Shown in pieces: positions 17,125 through 26,484 of a DNA stretch of 64,000 nt. The position numbers were made by a program, and so were the translations under genes. The DNA comes from Tsuneonella mangrovi (lineage in GTDB: Bacteria > Pseudomonadota > Alphaproteobacteria > Sphingomonadales > Sphingomonadaceae). The stretch covers positions 2,522,501 to 2,586,500 of the forward strand of contig NZ_CP022889.1 of NCBI RefSeq assembly GCF_002269345.1, read 5' to 3'. The notes under the pieces are model-generated. The model was not told the DNA's origin, did no database searches, and saw nothing but the letters and a program-made list of their open reading frames with translations. Position 1 is the first letter of the stretch. Each line of letters begins with the position of its first letter.

Positions 17125-18045
17125 TCAGTCGTCGGCATCTTCCTCCTTGGGCGGGGGATGCAACCGCAGGCGCTTCACATGGGTTTCGTCGCCGTCGGTG
17201 ACTTCGATCCGCCACCCGCTGGGGTGCTCGACGATCGTCCCGACCGGCGGGACCTGCTCGGCGAGTACGAAGGTCAGCCCGCCCAGCGTGTCGACCGCTT
17301 CCTCGACCTCGGCGAGGCGCGGATCGATCGTCTCGGCGACATCGTCGAGCTCGGCGCGGGCGTCACAGTCCCATATCCCGCCTTCGAGCGGCACGATCAT
17401 CGCTTCGGGCTCGTCGTCGTGCTCGTCCTCGATCTCGCCGACGATCTCCTCGACGAGGTCTTCGATCGTGATGATCCCGTCGGTGCCCGAGTATTCGTCG
17501 AGCACGACCGCGAGGTGGGTACGCTGCTGGCGCATGTCGGCGAGCACGTCGAGCGCGTTGCGCGTTTGCGGCACGAACAGCGGCTGGCGCATCAGCGTGG
17601 TCCAGTCGAGCGGCGGGTCACGCTTTTCCGCGAGGTAGGGAAACACGTCCTTGATGTGGATCATCCCGATCACGGTATCGAGCGAATCGCGATAGACCGG
17701 CAGCCGCGAATGGCCGTGCTCGGCGAAAGCGGCAACCACCTCGTTCCAGCTGCTCGCTGCATCGATCGCGACGATTTCGCCGCGCGGGATCGCCACATCG
17801 TCGGCGTCGTGTTCGGAAAAGTGCAGCAGGTTGCGCAGCATCTGCCGCTCGACTTGCGACAGGTCTCCGGTGGCAGAGGCTTCGCCTGCCTCTTCGCCGT
17901 GCGCCGCGTCGTGCTCGTCGATCGCTTCCTCGAGCTGTTCGCGCAGCGAACGCTCGTTGTCGTCGAGGTCGAACAGCTTGCGGATCGCGGGCCACAGCCC
18001 GCGGCTACTTTCCGCTTCTCCCGGTTGGGAATCGGTATCGGACAT
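17125..18045 (-). CDS. corC: CorC/HlyC-type CBS-domain protein
   Basis: 306 residues, no membrane segment. An acidic N-terminus (SLREQLEEAIDEHDAAHGEE), a CBS pair around 80-210 (DVAIPRGEIVAID..., GMIHIKDVFPYLAEK, TLMRQPLFVPQT, LAVVLDEYSGTDGIITIEDLVEEIVGEI) and a C-terminal CorC_HlyC domain (VAETIDPRLAEVEEAVDTLGGLTF) are seen. The family is linked to Mg2+/Co2+ efflux, and the gene commonly follows ybeY. Here it starts 5 bases after the ybeY stop, so the two are co-translated. Confidence 0.93.
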   Translation of the reverse strand: MSDTDSQPGEAESSRGLWPAIRKLFDLDDNERSLREQLEEAIDEHDAAHGEEAGEASATGDLSQVERQMLRNLLHFSEHDADDVAIPRGEIVAIDAASSWNEVVAAFAEHGHSRLPVYRDSLDTVIGMIHIKDVFPYLAEKRDPPLDWTTLMRQPLFVPQTRNALDVLADMRQQRTHLAVVLDEYSGTDGIITIEDLVEEIVGEIEDEHDDEPEAMIVPLEGGIWDCDARAELDDVAETIDPRLAEVEEAVDTLGGLTFVLAEQVPPVGTIVEHPSGWRIEVTDGDETHVKRLRLHPPPKEEDADD

Positions 18046-18050
18046 GGCCC

Positions 18051-18554
18051 CTAGTCGTTGCCCTCTTGCAGGTCTCTATCCTCATATGGGTTGCGGATGC
18101 CGATCATGGCAAGCGCCTTTGTCTCCAGCGCCTCCATCGCTTCGGCCTGTTCGTCGCTGTCGACATGGTCGTGCCCGGCGAGGTGGAGCAGCCCGTGGAC
18201 GATCAGGTGCGCGGCGTGATCGTCCAGCGAAATGCCCTTTTCCTCCGCTTCGCGCGCGCAAGTCTCGAAGGCGAGGGCGAGGTCGCCGAGCATTTCCGGC
18301 GGGCCTTGGGGGTCGAGATGGACGAGGTCGGCCCGCTCCAGCATCGGGAAGCTGAGCACGTTGGTCGGCTTGTCCTTGCCGCGCCATTCGCGGTTGAGCG
18401 CGTGGACTTCGGCGTCGCTGGTGAACAGCAGGCTGGTGGCGAGGCGCGGATTGGCGAGGGCGGGCTCTACCTGCGCCGCAGCACCCGCTGCACGCTCGGC
18501 CAGTGCGTCCCAATCGCCCGCAGGCCAGCTTTCGATGTCGATTTCGAGCTCCAT
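18051..18554 (-). CDS. ybeY: Endoribonuclease YbeY, rRNA maturation
   Basis: 167 residues. Metal-dependent single-strand RNase needed for 16S rRNA 3'-end processing and ribosome quality control. The zinc site H-x3-H-x5-H is intact in HGLLHLAGHDH, preceded by NVLSFPM and GDLALAFETC. The ATG at 18554 (MELEIDIESW) is preferred; an upstream Met at 18605 would add a Cys/Pro-rich lead not seen in the family. It sits between corC and, upstream, a PDZ-membrane protein rather than its usual partner phoH. Confidence 0.95.
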   Translation of the reverse strand: MELEIDIESWPAGDWDALAERAAGAAAQVEPALANPRLATSLLFTSDAEVHALNREWRGKDKPTNVLSFPMLERADLVHLDPQGPPEMLGDLALAFETCAREAEEKGISLDDHAAHLIVHGLLHLAGHDHVDSDEQAEAMEALETKALAMIGIRNPYEDRDLQEGND

Positions 18555-18814
18555 CAATCCACTCGGTTCGTCGCAGCTGGGGCACGGATGGAACACATGG
18601 AACACGGTCCTAAAGGAGAAAACGCGTTGGAGGGCGCGCCTATTGTTTCGAGCGGGAACGTGGGTGGGAAGGGGACGATTGTCATTGCGCCCCTATAGTG
18701 CGGATGCGCCGACGTAGGAAAGTTTGCGGGCGTCGGGATGACCGTTTTGAGGCGAGAAGTCGCTGAGGGATAACGTCCGCAATGGGGCGGAAAGGCGATA
18801 TCCCAGCCCACCTG

Positions 18815-20650
18815 TCAGGTTTGAAGAGACAGGCGATCTAACAATCGATCTCTCTCCTCCGAGACAGAGGTTACCGCGCGCCTGAGTTCGGCATTTTCTT
18901 TTTCGAGCTCGCGCGCGTGGAGTGCCTGCAGGTCGAGCCCGACCTGGTGCGCGGCCCATTCCAGATTTTCCAGTTCGTCGGGGCGGAAGTGCGAGCCGTC
19001 AGGCTTCCCCGCAAGCAAAGCGAAACCGATAAGCACCCCCTGGTCCAGCATTGGCAAGGCAAGAGCTCCCGGGAGCGCCACCTCACCATGTAACAGCTCG
19101 ATCGGCTCGCGCTCGGACCGCATCAGGGCAAAGGCGGTATTGTCCTCGTACTGCTCGTCTGCACCCGAAAGGCTACCTGCGGTCAGCTGATAGGCGCCGT
19201 CTGATTGCCCCATGTAGAGCGCCGCCTCGGCCCCTTCGGTATAATGCGACAGCTCTCGAACAAAGGCTTCGCACAGCACCTGCGCGCTGTTGAAATGCCC
19301 GGCGCTGGTAACAAAGCGCTTGAGCTGCATTTCCGCCTGCTGCCAGCTGGAGAAGAACCAGCGCTCGACATAATGCTCGACGAAGTCGCGCACCGGATGG
19401 AAGGCGAGGAAGATCGACACGGCCAGGCCGGCGTCGATCAGCGGGCTGCTTTCCTTGCCCTCGATCTCCAGCAGGTGGTGAAGGCCCCATTCGAGCAGGC
19501 CGAAGGTCGCCAGCAGGATCAGGCTGACGCTGCCGTATACCAGCGTTCGGTTGACGGTGAAGCCGATGTCGATGACCCGGTGGCGCAGGATCGCATAGGT
19601 GAACAGCATGATGCCGATTGCGCGGGTTGCACTGGAAGTGTTGGTGATGAAGCTCGGGTTGGCTTGGCTCTGGACCAATTGGTTATTGAAAGAAAATAGC
19701 ATATTGCCGATCACGAGCATCCCGACAGCCAGCACAAGCAATGCGGTCCGATGGCGGCTTTGCACGGTGCCGTGCCTCCAGCCGTACATTAGAGTCAGGA
19801 GGCTAAGCGTGAATGCGATTGGCCCGCTGAAGTTATGAATCGCCGTGACAAGAGGAGACAGCAACCACGCAGGTGTGAGATCCGGGATCACCGTGAAGAA
19901 CAGCCATGTGAGGAGCAGATCGGAAAGGCCGATGAGCATCGCTACCTTCAGCCAGCGCGGGACGGATACGCCCATCTCCCTAATGTAGGCCATCGCGAAG
20001 CCCAGCAGGATATATGACGATATGCTGCCGCCCATTGTACTCGAAGCAACGTACCAGAAGTGGTAGGCCCCCCGGCTCATCTCGACCCAACCGGTTGGAA
20101 ACGTCGTCATCCCCATCAGTGCTGTGCCAAGCAGGAAGGAGCTGCGCCGGTTCCAGCCGCGCCAAAGGATCACAATTCCGCCCAGTAGCATGAGGACGCG
20201 CACCGAATCGTCGATGGCTCTGTTGATCGGGTCCGGCACTGCCATCGGAGCGGGGTCGGCCCGTGTTGCAACGAGAGTGAAATCCTTGCTCGGGGGTGGG
20301 GTCAGGCGGATCAGGCGGATCTTTTCGCCCACCAGCGGCACGTTGCCGGGACCGTTGTGGTAATTTGAAACCAGTCGGTCGCCTGGCCTGATGCCCCGCG
20401 CGGCGGCTGCCGAGCCGGCCTCGACCGAAGTCACTACCATGACCTGGTTCGTCTGGTTCTCGAACACATAGCTAATGCCCCACGTGCCCGCCCGGTCATG
20501 CGAAATATTGGAGTAATTGATCTCCAGCAGGTTGGTGCCGAATGCTACAAAGGCCGTTAGCGCGGCAACGATCAGCCAGAAGGCCGGCGGCCGCCAACGC
20601 TGCTCTACCGCTTCCGCCTGTTGCATCGCTTGCCCCCAAATGCCTGCCAA
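18815..20650 (-). CDS. PDZ / multi-pass membrane / GAF-like sensor without output domain
   Basis: 611 residues. Layout: one membrane helix (about 23-42), an extracytoplasmic PDZ-like domain (about 60-135; VVTSVEAGSAAAARGIRPGDRLVS fits the PDZ groove), then about eight hydrophobic helices (about 150-400), a cytoplasmic GAF-like region (about 430-575) and a C-terminal coiled coil (HARELEKENAELRRAVTSVSEE). No kinase, cyclase, phosphatase or DNA-binding part follows. The start at 20650 has an AGGG site; Met at 20626 is an alternative. The membrane part is richer in A+T (45-55% in sampled lines) than its neighbours. I do not recognise a named family; role is probably sensory or scaffolding. Confidence 0.7.
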   Translation of the reverse strand: MAGIWGQAMQQAEAVEQRWRPPAFWLIVAALTAFVAFGTNLLEINYSNISHDRAGTWGISYVFENQTNQVMVVTSVEAGSAAAARGIRPGDRLVSNYHNGPGNVPLVGEKIRLIRLTPPPSKDFTLVATRADPAPMAVPDPINRAIDDSVRVLMLLGGIVILWRGWNRRSSFLLGTALMGMTTFPTGWVEMSRGAYHFWYVASSTMGGSISSYILLGFAMAYIREMGVSVPRWLKVAMLIGLSDLLLTWLFFTVIPDLTPAWLLSPLVTAIHNFSGPIAFTLSLLTLMYGWRHGTVQSRHRTALLVLAVGMLVIGNMLFSFNNQLVQSQANPSFITNTSSATRAIGIMLFTYAILRHRVIDIGFTVNRTLVYGSVSLILLATFGLLEWGLHHLLEIEGKESSPLIDAGLAVSIFLAFHPVRDFVEHYVERWFFSSWQQAEMQLKRFVTSAGHFNSAQVLCEAFVRELSHYTEGAEAALYMGQSDGAYQLTAGSLSGADEQYEDNTAFALMRSEREPIELLHGEVALPGALALPMLDQGVLIGFALLAGKPDGSHFRPDELENLEWAAHQVGLDLQALHARELEKENAELRRAVTSVSEERDRLLDRLSLQT

Positions 20651-20782
20651 AAGCCCTGTGAGCGTTCACTTTCATCTAATGCGCAAGCTATTTCAAGTCG
20701 CGAAGTCCCTCACGCCGCATCGGTTACCGCTCTGATTCAGATATGTACGCAATCGGGCCGTTAGAGGGCATCTGCGCCGCGG

Positions 20783-21814
20783 CTACTCTCCCTTGCCCTC
20801 ATACGCCTCGACGATCCGGCCCACGATCGGGTGGCGCACCACGTCGCTCGCGGTGAAGCGGCTCACGGCGATGCCTTCGATACCTTCGAGCTTGCCGACC
20901 GCGTCGGCGAGGCCGCTCATCGCGTCGCCGCCGGGAATGTCGACCTGTTTCGGGTCGCCGCACACCACCATCCGGCTGTTCTGGCCGAAGCGGGTGAGGA
21001 ACATCTTCATCTGCTCGCGCGTGGTGTTCTGCGCTTCGTCGAGGATCACGAAAGCATCGGCCAGCGTGCGCCCGCGCATGAACGCGATCGGGGCGACTTC
21101 GATCACCCCGCTTTCGATGTGCCGTTCGACCTGTTCGGGTGGCATGCAGTCGTAGAGCGCGTCGTAAAGCGGGCGCAGGTAGGGATCGACCTTCTCCTTC
21201 ATGTCGCCGGGCAGGAAGCCGAGCTTTTCGCCCGCTTCCACCGCCGGGCGCGAGAGGATCATCCGCTGAACGCTGCCGCTGATCAGCTGGCTGACCGCCT
21301 GCGCCACCGCGAGGTAAGTCTTGCCGGTCCCCGCCGGGCCCAATGCGAACACGATGTCCTTGCTCGCCAGGTTCTGCATGTAGGGGATCTGCCCCGCGCT
21401 GCGCGGGACGATCGTCTTGCGGCGGGTGCGGATCATGATCGGCGGCGCATTGTCCCCGCCGCGCACGATCCCTTCGAGCGTCGGCTCGCTCGACATCGCG
21501 ATCAGCGATTCGATCGCGCCAGCGTCGAGGTCTTCGCCGGTCGCCAGCCGGTCGTACATCGCGTTGATCGTGTCGCGCGCGCGGGCCACCGCATCGGGGC
21601 TGCCTTCGATCTGCACCTTGTCGCCGCGCGCCGAAATGAACACGCCCAAGCGGTTTTCGACCTGCACCAGGTTGGCGTCGAACTGGCCGAACAGCGGGCC
21701 GAGCAGCGACTGGTCCTCGAAGGCGAGTTCGGCGCGGGCGCGGCGCGGCGCGTGCAGCGGAGTGGGGGAAGGCGACATCACCGGATTGCCGGTGCGGGCA
21801 GGTTTGCGAGCCAT
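20783..21814 (-). CDS. phoH: PhoH-like ATPase
   Basis: 343 residues. PhoH family P-loop ATPase with an N-terminal KH-like region (about 40-90), Walker A GPAGTGKT (159-166) and Walker [10 protein letters not shown]. PhoH proteins are RNA-associated ATPases that usually neighbour ybeY and are thought to act in RNA processing. Start ATG 21814 (MARKPARTG) has an AAAGGAG site eight bases upstream. In most relatives ybeY follows directly; here the 611-residue PDZ-membrane gene intervenes. Confidence 0.95.
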   Translation of the reverse strand: MARKPARTGNPVMSPSPTPLHAPRRARAELAFEDQSLLGPLFGQFDANLVQVENRLGVFISARGDKVQIEGSPDAVARARDTINAMYDRLATGEDLDAGAIESLIAMSSEPTLEGIVRGGDNAPPIMIRTRRKTIVPRSAGQIPYMQNLASKDIVFALGPAGTGKTYLAVAQAVSQLISGSVQRMILSRPAVEAGEKLGFLPGDMKEKVDPYLRPLYDALYDCMPPEQVERHIESGVIEVAPIAFMRGRTLADAFVILDEAQNTTREQMKMFLTRFGQNSRMVVCGDPKQVDIPGGDAMSGLADAVGKLEGIEGIAVSRFTASDVVRHPIVGRIVEAYEGKGE

Positions 21815-21829
21815 GCGCTCCTTTCGGTC

Positions 21830-21842
21830 TTGCGAGTCGCAA
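21830..21842. promoter_or_regulatory. Perfect 13-base palindrome upstream of phoH
   Basis: TTGCGA-g-TCGCAA lies 16 bases before the phoH start codon, in the gap shared with the divergent lipoprotein gene. It could be an operator or a small hairpin in the phoH leader. No known regulator is assigned. Confidence 0.3.
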
Positions 21843-21954
21843 TCTAGGCGCGCTGCGCGATACGGCAAGGCGGAGCGACGAAGCGGGCGGTGGAAAAGAC
21901 GAGCCGTTCCCGCATGGTGCGACAGGCGCGTCATTTCCGCTATGGCCCGCGCCC

Positions 21955-22494
21955 ATGAAGCTAAGGACGATCCTCCCGCTCGCCGCTGCAATTGGCGTTG
22001 CAGCATGTTCCCCATCCGCCGACGACAATCCGCCCCCGGCCAAGGCAGCGTTGCCTGCCAGTGAGGACGCGCGGCTCGAATCGTTCCTCATCCAGCAGTT
22101 CGTCGCCGATGCACCGGTGAGCTACCGTGCGGGGCGGGTCGATCTCGACGGCGACGGAACCGACGAAGTGCTGGCCTATGTCGGCGGGCCGATGGTGTGT
22201 GGATCGGGCGGGTGCCCGTTGCTGGTGCTCAAGGACGACGGCAAGGACTTCAAGGTGCTGACCCAGACCAGCGTGACCCAGCTTCCCGTCGGGGTGCTCG
22301 ACAGCAGGACCAATGGCATGCGTGACCTGTGGGTGACGATTGGGGGTGGCGGGGCCGAAGGCGGCACCGTCAAGCTGGCGTGGGACGGCAAGAGCTATCC
22401 CACAAACCCGACCGTCGATCCGGCCACCAAGATCGCCAAGCCGGGGATCGAAGTGATCGGCAAGGGCGACTTGCGCAAGCTGAGCACCAGCTAG
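21955..22494 (+). CDS. Putative lipoprotein, unknown function
   Basis: 179 residues. Lipoprotein signal with lipobox GVAAC at 14-18 then [12 protein letters not shown] linker. The body contains [15 protein letters not shown], a calcium-loop or FG-GAP-like D-x-D-x-D-x-x-D pattern, and an [13 protein letters not shown] segment with two Cys, followed by [25 protein letters not shown]. This pattern is common in small periplasmic proteins of unknown role in sphingomonads. Convergent with astD downstream. Confidence 0.75.
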   Translation: MKLRTILPLAAAIGVAACSPSADDNPPPAKAALPASEDARLESFLIQQFVADAPVSYRAGRVDLDGDGTDEVLAYVGGPMVCGSGGCPLLVLKDDGKDFKVLTQTSVTQLPVGVLDSRTNGMRDLWVTIGGGGAEGGTVKLAWDGKSYPTNPTVDPATKIAKPGIEVIGKGDLRKLSTS

Positions 22495-22515
22495 ATCCGC
22501 ACAAGCGAGGGCGAA

Positions 22516-23994
22516 TCAGTCAGACTTCTTGGCGACGGCGGTCTGTTCGTCGTCCTTGGCGGTGCGGCGTTTCCTGCGCCGCTCGGCCCTCAGGCCGACA
22601 CCGACGCTCGCGCGCGGCTGGTCCATTTCGGTGCTGGCAACCGGGTAGGCGCAATAGTCGGCGGCATAGAATGCGGCCGGGCGGTGGTTGCCCGATAGCC
22701 CGATCCCGCCGAACGGTGCCTTGGAACTGGCCCCGTTGGTCGGCCGGTTCCAGTTGACGATACCGGCGCGGATACCGGCCCAGAACTTGTTGTAATCCTG
22801 CGGGGTTCCGCCGATCAGCGAAGCCGAGAGGCCGAACCGGGTGTTGTTCGCTTCGGCCAGCGCGGCGTCGAAATCGTCGACCTTCACGACCTGCAGCAGC
22901 GGGCCGAACAGTTCGACGTCCGGCTTCTCGTCCAGCGCGGTTACGTCGATCAGGGCAGGACTGACGAACGGCTTGCCCTCGTCCGGCCGGCTCATGTGCT
23001 TGATCGCCTTGCCGCCGTGCGACAGCAGGTAAAGGAAGCTTTCGCCCAGCTGGTCGGCGGCTTCGTTGTCGATCACGCAGCCCATGAACGGGGCGGGATC
23101 GGCAAACGGTTCGTCGAAGATGATCCGGTCGGCAATGTTTTTCACTTCGTCGACCACGGCATCGTACATGCTGGCCTTGACGATCAGCCGCCGCGCCGCG
23201 GTGCAGCGCTGGCCGGCCGAAGTGAACGCGCTTTGCACGATCAGCGCGGCTGCGTCGGTGACCTTGGGGGTGTCGAGCACGATGATCGGGTTGTTGCCGC
23301 CCATTTCGAGCGCAACGATCTTGCCCGGGTTGCTCGCCAGCTTGCGGTTGATCGCGATACCCGCCCGCGCGCTGCCGGTGAACAGCACGCCGTCGACGTC
23401 TGCATGGGCCACAAGCGCCTGGCCTTCGGTCGGCCCGCCGATCAGCAGCTGGACCACCGCTGCAGGGATCCCGGCGCGGTGGAAGCAACCGACCAGGAAC
23501 TCGCCCACGGCAGGCGTTTTTTCGCTCGGCTTGAACACGACTGTGTTGCCCGCGATCAGCGCAGGGACGATGTGGCCGTTGGGCAGGTGGGCGGGGAAAT
23601 TGTACGGCCCGAGCACGACCATGACGCCGTGCGGCTTGTGGCGCACCGCGGCGGTACCCTGGAGAGCGCTGTCGAGCTTCTTCTGCCCGGTCCGCTCGGC
23701 ATAGGCGGTGACCGAGATATCGACCTTGGCGATCACCGATTCGACTTCGGTACGGGCTTCCCACAGTGGCTTGCCGGTTTCGCGCGCGATCAGTTCGGCC
23801 AGCTTGTCCTGGCCCTTGCGCACTTCATTGGCGAAGCGGCGGCACAGCTCGATACGGGTCGCCAGCGGCTGGCTCGCCCAGGCCGGGAACGCACGGCGCG
23901 CACGGTCGACCGTGGCATCGACATCGCCGGCCTTGCCGCGCCAGAGTTCGACACCGGTGGCCGGTTCGTATGAAATGAATTCGGCTTGCGACAA
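22516..23994 (-). CDS. astD: Succinylglutamate-semialdehyde dehydrogenase
   Basis: 492 residues. NAD-dependent aldehyde dehydrogenase of the arginine succinyltransferase (AST) pathway, converting N-succinylglutamate semialdehyde to N-succinylglutamate. Landmarks: GPYNFPAHLPNGHI (129-142), FTGSARAG (206-212), Glu230 in ALEMGGN and catalytic Cys264 in SAGQRCTAAR. TTG at 23994 is favoured as start (GGGAG about ten bases upstream; SQAEFISYEPATG matches AstD), over ATG 24036, which has no ribosome site. Oddities: no other ast gene is adjacent, and the C-terminus carries a basic tail (RRRKRRTAKDDEQ). Specificity is inferred from overall similarity. Confidence 0.88.
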   Translation of the reverse strand: MSQAEFISYEPATGVELWRGKAGDVDATVDRARRAFPAWASQPLATRIELCRRFANEVRKGQDKLAELIARETGKPLWEARTEVESVIAKVDISVTAYAERTGQKKLDSALQGTAAVRHKPHGVMVVLGPYNFPAHLPNGHIVPALIAGNTVVFKPSEKTPAVGEFLVGCFHRAGIPAAVVQLLIGGPTEGQALVAHADVDGVLFTGSARAGIAINRKLASNPGKIVALEMGGNNPIIVLDTPKVTDAAALIVQSAFTSAGQRCTAARRLIVKASMYDAVVDEVKNIADRIIFDEPFADPAPFMGCVIDNEAADQLGESFLYLLSHGGKAIKHMSRPDEGKPFVSPALIDVTALDEKPDVELFGPLLQVVKVDDFDAALAEANNTRFGLSASLIGGTPQDYNKFWAGIRAGIVNWNRPTNGASSKAPFGGIGLSGNHRPAAFYAADYCAYPVASTEMDQPRASVGVGLRAERRRKRRTAKDDEQTAVAKKSD

Positions 23995-24283
23995 GCGATC
24001 AGTTCTCCCGTTCCTGCCGTCCCGCGGCAGGCCCATTTGCAGCGACCCGTTTGAGTGCGCAGGCAGCGCGCATCCCGAGGACGCGATCCTGCGCAACCAT
24101 GATGAACATTTCCGAAACCGGGCCTTACGTCGAGTACGAAGACCGTTCAAGCCAAGTTGGCGTGCGGTTCGCTCTCGCGGCTTGCAGACGGGCGCACAGC
24201 GCGCGATAGGAGGGGCAGCAGGCGCCGACGCGGCGTTCGCGCTTCGCACGATTTGTACCTAGCCATGGATACCCGGCCCGCAG

Positions 24284-25201
24284 ATGGACAGCGTCAAGGC
24301 ATCAGCAGACATCGCGCAGCCCTACCCGGCGAACGGCGACCGGTCGTGGGCCGACCGCACCTGGCCGACTCAGGATCGACTCGATCTGCATTTCCGCGAC
24401 TATCCCGGCAGCAGCGATCGCCCGCCGGTGATCTGCCTGCACGGGCTGACCCGGAACGCGCGCGATTTCGCTGTGCTGGCGGATTCGATCGCGGAGGAGT
24501 GGCGGGTGCTCGTTCCCGAGATGCGCGGGCGTGGCCAGTCGGACTATGCGAAGGATCCGGCGAGCTACAACCCGCTGCAGTATGCCGCGGACCTCAAGGA
24601 GCTGCTGGCGCAAGAGGGCATCGACCGGTTCGTGGCGATCGGCACTTCGCTCGGCGGGCTGATGACGATGCTGCTGGCCTTGACCGAGCCCGAGCGGATC
24701 GCCGGGGCGCTGCTCAACGACGTCGGTCCGGTGCTGTCACCCGAGGGTATTGCGCAAATTTCCGAATATGTCGGGCAGGGGCGCAGCTTTCCCACGTGGA
24801 TGCACGCCGCGCGCGCGCTCGAAGCGCAGCACAACGGTGCGCATCCCGACTTCACGATCGACGACTGGCTGGCGATGGCCAAGCGCGTAATGCAGCTCGG
24901 TGCGGGCGGGCGGATTGCGTTCGATTACGACATGGCAATCGGTGACGCCTTTGTCGCGGGCAATGCCGAGCAGAGCGACGCCCCCGATATGTGGCCGGCT
25001 TTCGAAGCGCTCGCGGGGCGGCCGCTGGCACTGGTGCGCGGCGAGTTGTCGCAATTGCTGTCCACCGAAACCGCCGCTGAAATGAAGCGGCGGGTCCCCG
25101 AGCTCGATGTGGTCGTGATACCGCGCACCGGCCACGCGCCGCTGCTGACCGAGCCGCAGGCGCAAGCGGCTGTCGAATCGCTGCTCGCAAAGATCGCATG
25201 A
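24284..25201 (+). CDS. Alpha/beta hydrolase
   Basis: 305 residues, no signal peptide. Oxyanion motif CLHGLTRNARDF (51-62), nucleophile elbow GTSLGG with Ser122, and C-terminal catalytic His in RTGHAPLLTEP. The acid residue is probably the Glu/Asp in the strand before RGELSQLL. Typical of lipases, esterases and C-C hydrolases; substrate unknown. Its stop overlaps the glycosyltransferase start by four bases, so the two are coupled, but no pathway is evident. Confidence 0.9.
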   Translation: MDSVKASADIAQPYPANGDRSWADRTWPTQDRLDLHFRDYPGSSDRPPVICLHGLTRNARDFAVLADSIAEEWRVLVPEMRGRGQSDYAKDPASYNPLQYAADLKELLAQEGIDRFVAIGTSLGGLMTMLLALTEPERIAGALLNDVGPVLSPEGIAQISEYVGQGRSFPTWMHAARALEAQHNGAHPDFTIDDWLAMAKRVMQLGAGGRIAFDYDMAIGDAFVAGNAEQSDAPDMWPAFEALAGRPLALVRGELSQLLSTETAAEMKRRVPELDVVVIPRTGHAPLLTEPQAQAAVESLLAKIA

Positions 25202-26355
25202 CCGACCGGGCCGACGACTGCGGGCCGCCGCGCATCCTGCACTTGCACTCGACCTTCGCGGCGGGCGGCAAGGAGCGGCGCGCAGTGCGGCTGATGAACG
25301 CATTCGGCGAACATGTCTCGCACGCGGTGGTGTCCGGCGTTCCCGGCGAACTGTCCGCTGCGAACGAGATCGATTCGGGCGTCGATGTCGATTATCCCGA
25401 CGAATTCCCGGCGCTGAGCGGCAAGCCGACCCCGTGGCGCTTGCAGGCGATGGCGCAAGCGATGGCGGGATACGACCTCGTGCTGACCTACAACTGGGGT
25501 GCGATGGACGCGGTGATGGCGCATACGCTGTTCGGCAAGGCGATAGCGTTGCCGCCGCTGATCCACCACGAAGACGGGTTCAATGCCGACGAGCAATTGA
25601 AGCTCAAACGTGGGCGCAACTGGTACCGGCGGATCGCGTTGGGACGGGCGAGCGGGCTGGTGGTGCCCTCCGAGACGCTCGAGGGAATTGCGCTTACCAC
25701 CTGGTCGCAACCGTTCGGACGGGTCCGGCGGATACCCAACGGGATCGACACCGCAGCATTCGCGGCGAAACCCAAGCCCGATGCCTTGCGCGGCGTGATC
25801 AAGCACGAGGGAGAGCTGTGGGTCGGTACGGTGGCCGGGCTGCGTTCGGTCAAGGCGCTGCCTCGGCTGGTGCGCGCGTTCGCCGCCTTGCCCGAGCCGT
25901 GGCAGCTTGTGATCGTCGGCGAGGGCAATGAACTCGATGCCATCCGCGCGGAAGCATCGCATCTCGGGGTCGATCACCGGCTGCATTTGCCCGGATTCGT
26001 GCCCGATCCGGCAAACTATATAGGGCTGTTCGATATCTTCGCGCTCTCGTCGCTGAGCGAACAGTTCCCGATCTCGCTGGTCGAAGCGATGGCCGCCGGA
26101 TTGCCCGCAGCGGCCCCCGCGGTCGGTGACATCAGGGAGATGGTTGCCGAGGAGAACGAACCCTTCATCGTCGAGCCGGGAGACATCGCAGCGCTTTCGA
26201 TGGCGCTGGTGTCACTGGCGGCCGATGGCGACCTGCGCCGTTCCGTAGGAGAAGCCAACCGGGCCAAGGCGCGCGCAGAGTTTGACGAAGCCAAGATGAT
26301 CGCAGCCTATCGCCGGCTCTATTCGAGCGCGCTCGGCCGCGAGATTCCTGCCTAA
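25198..26355 (+). CDS. Glycosyltransferase family 4 (GT-B)
   Basis: 385 residues. The N-terminal acceptor half begins ILHLHSTFAAGGKERRAVRL, the usual GT4 opening. The donor half has IPNGIDTAAF (the G-x-D hinge), VGTVAGLRSVKALPRLVRA, VIVGEGNELDAI and the E-x7-E motif in EQFPISLVEAMAAGLP. It transfers a sugar from a nucleotide donor in the cytoplasm or at the inner membrane; acceptor and product are unknown and there is no polysaccharide gene cluster around it. Translationally coupled to the hydrolase upstream. Confidence 0.92.
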   Translation: MTDRADDCGPPRILHLHSTFAAGGKERRAVRLMNAFGEHVSHAVVSGVPGELSAANEIDSGVDVDYPDEFPALSGKPTPWRLQAMAQAMAGYDLVLTYNWGAMDAVMAHTLFGKAIALPPLIHHEDGFNADEQLKLKRGRNWYRRIALGRASGLVVPSETLEGIALTTWSQPFGRVRRIPNGIDTAAFAAKPKPDALRGVIKHEGELWVGTVAGLRSVKALPRLVRAFAALPEPWQLVIVGEGNELDAIRAEASHLGVDHRLHLPGFVPDPANYIGLFDIFALSSLSEQFPISLVEAMAAGLPAAAPAVGDIREMVAEENEPFIVEPGDIAALSMALVSLAADGDLRRSVGEANRAKARAEFDEAKMIAAYRRLYSSALGREIPA

Positions 26356-26484
26356 AACGGCGCGTACCGCCTTCACCTGCAGTTCACACGGGCGGGGACA
26401 GTCTGGCTTTGCGATTGAATTGACCCGGCTATCGTCTAAAGACCCCTCCACCCATTACCGGCAACCAACGGAGCGAGCCCCCAA

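Noticed and set aside
18555-18814. Possible small gene in the gap between ybeY and the PDZ-membrane protein
   Set aside because: Open frames exist but are Pro/Ser-rich and lack a ribosome site; treated as spacer.
24099-24209. 36-codon frame (MMNISETGPYVEYEDRS) in the gap between astD and the hydrolase gene
   Set aside because: No ribosome site and no recognised family; it could be real, but the evidence is too thin.
23995-24283. Non-coding RNA or regulatory leader in the 289-base gap before the hydrolase
   Set aside because: No hairpin-plus-T-run, riboswitch-like element or conserved box seen.
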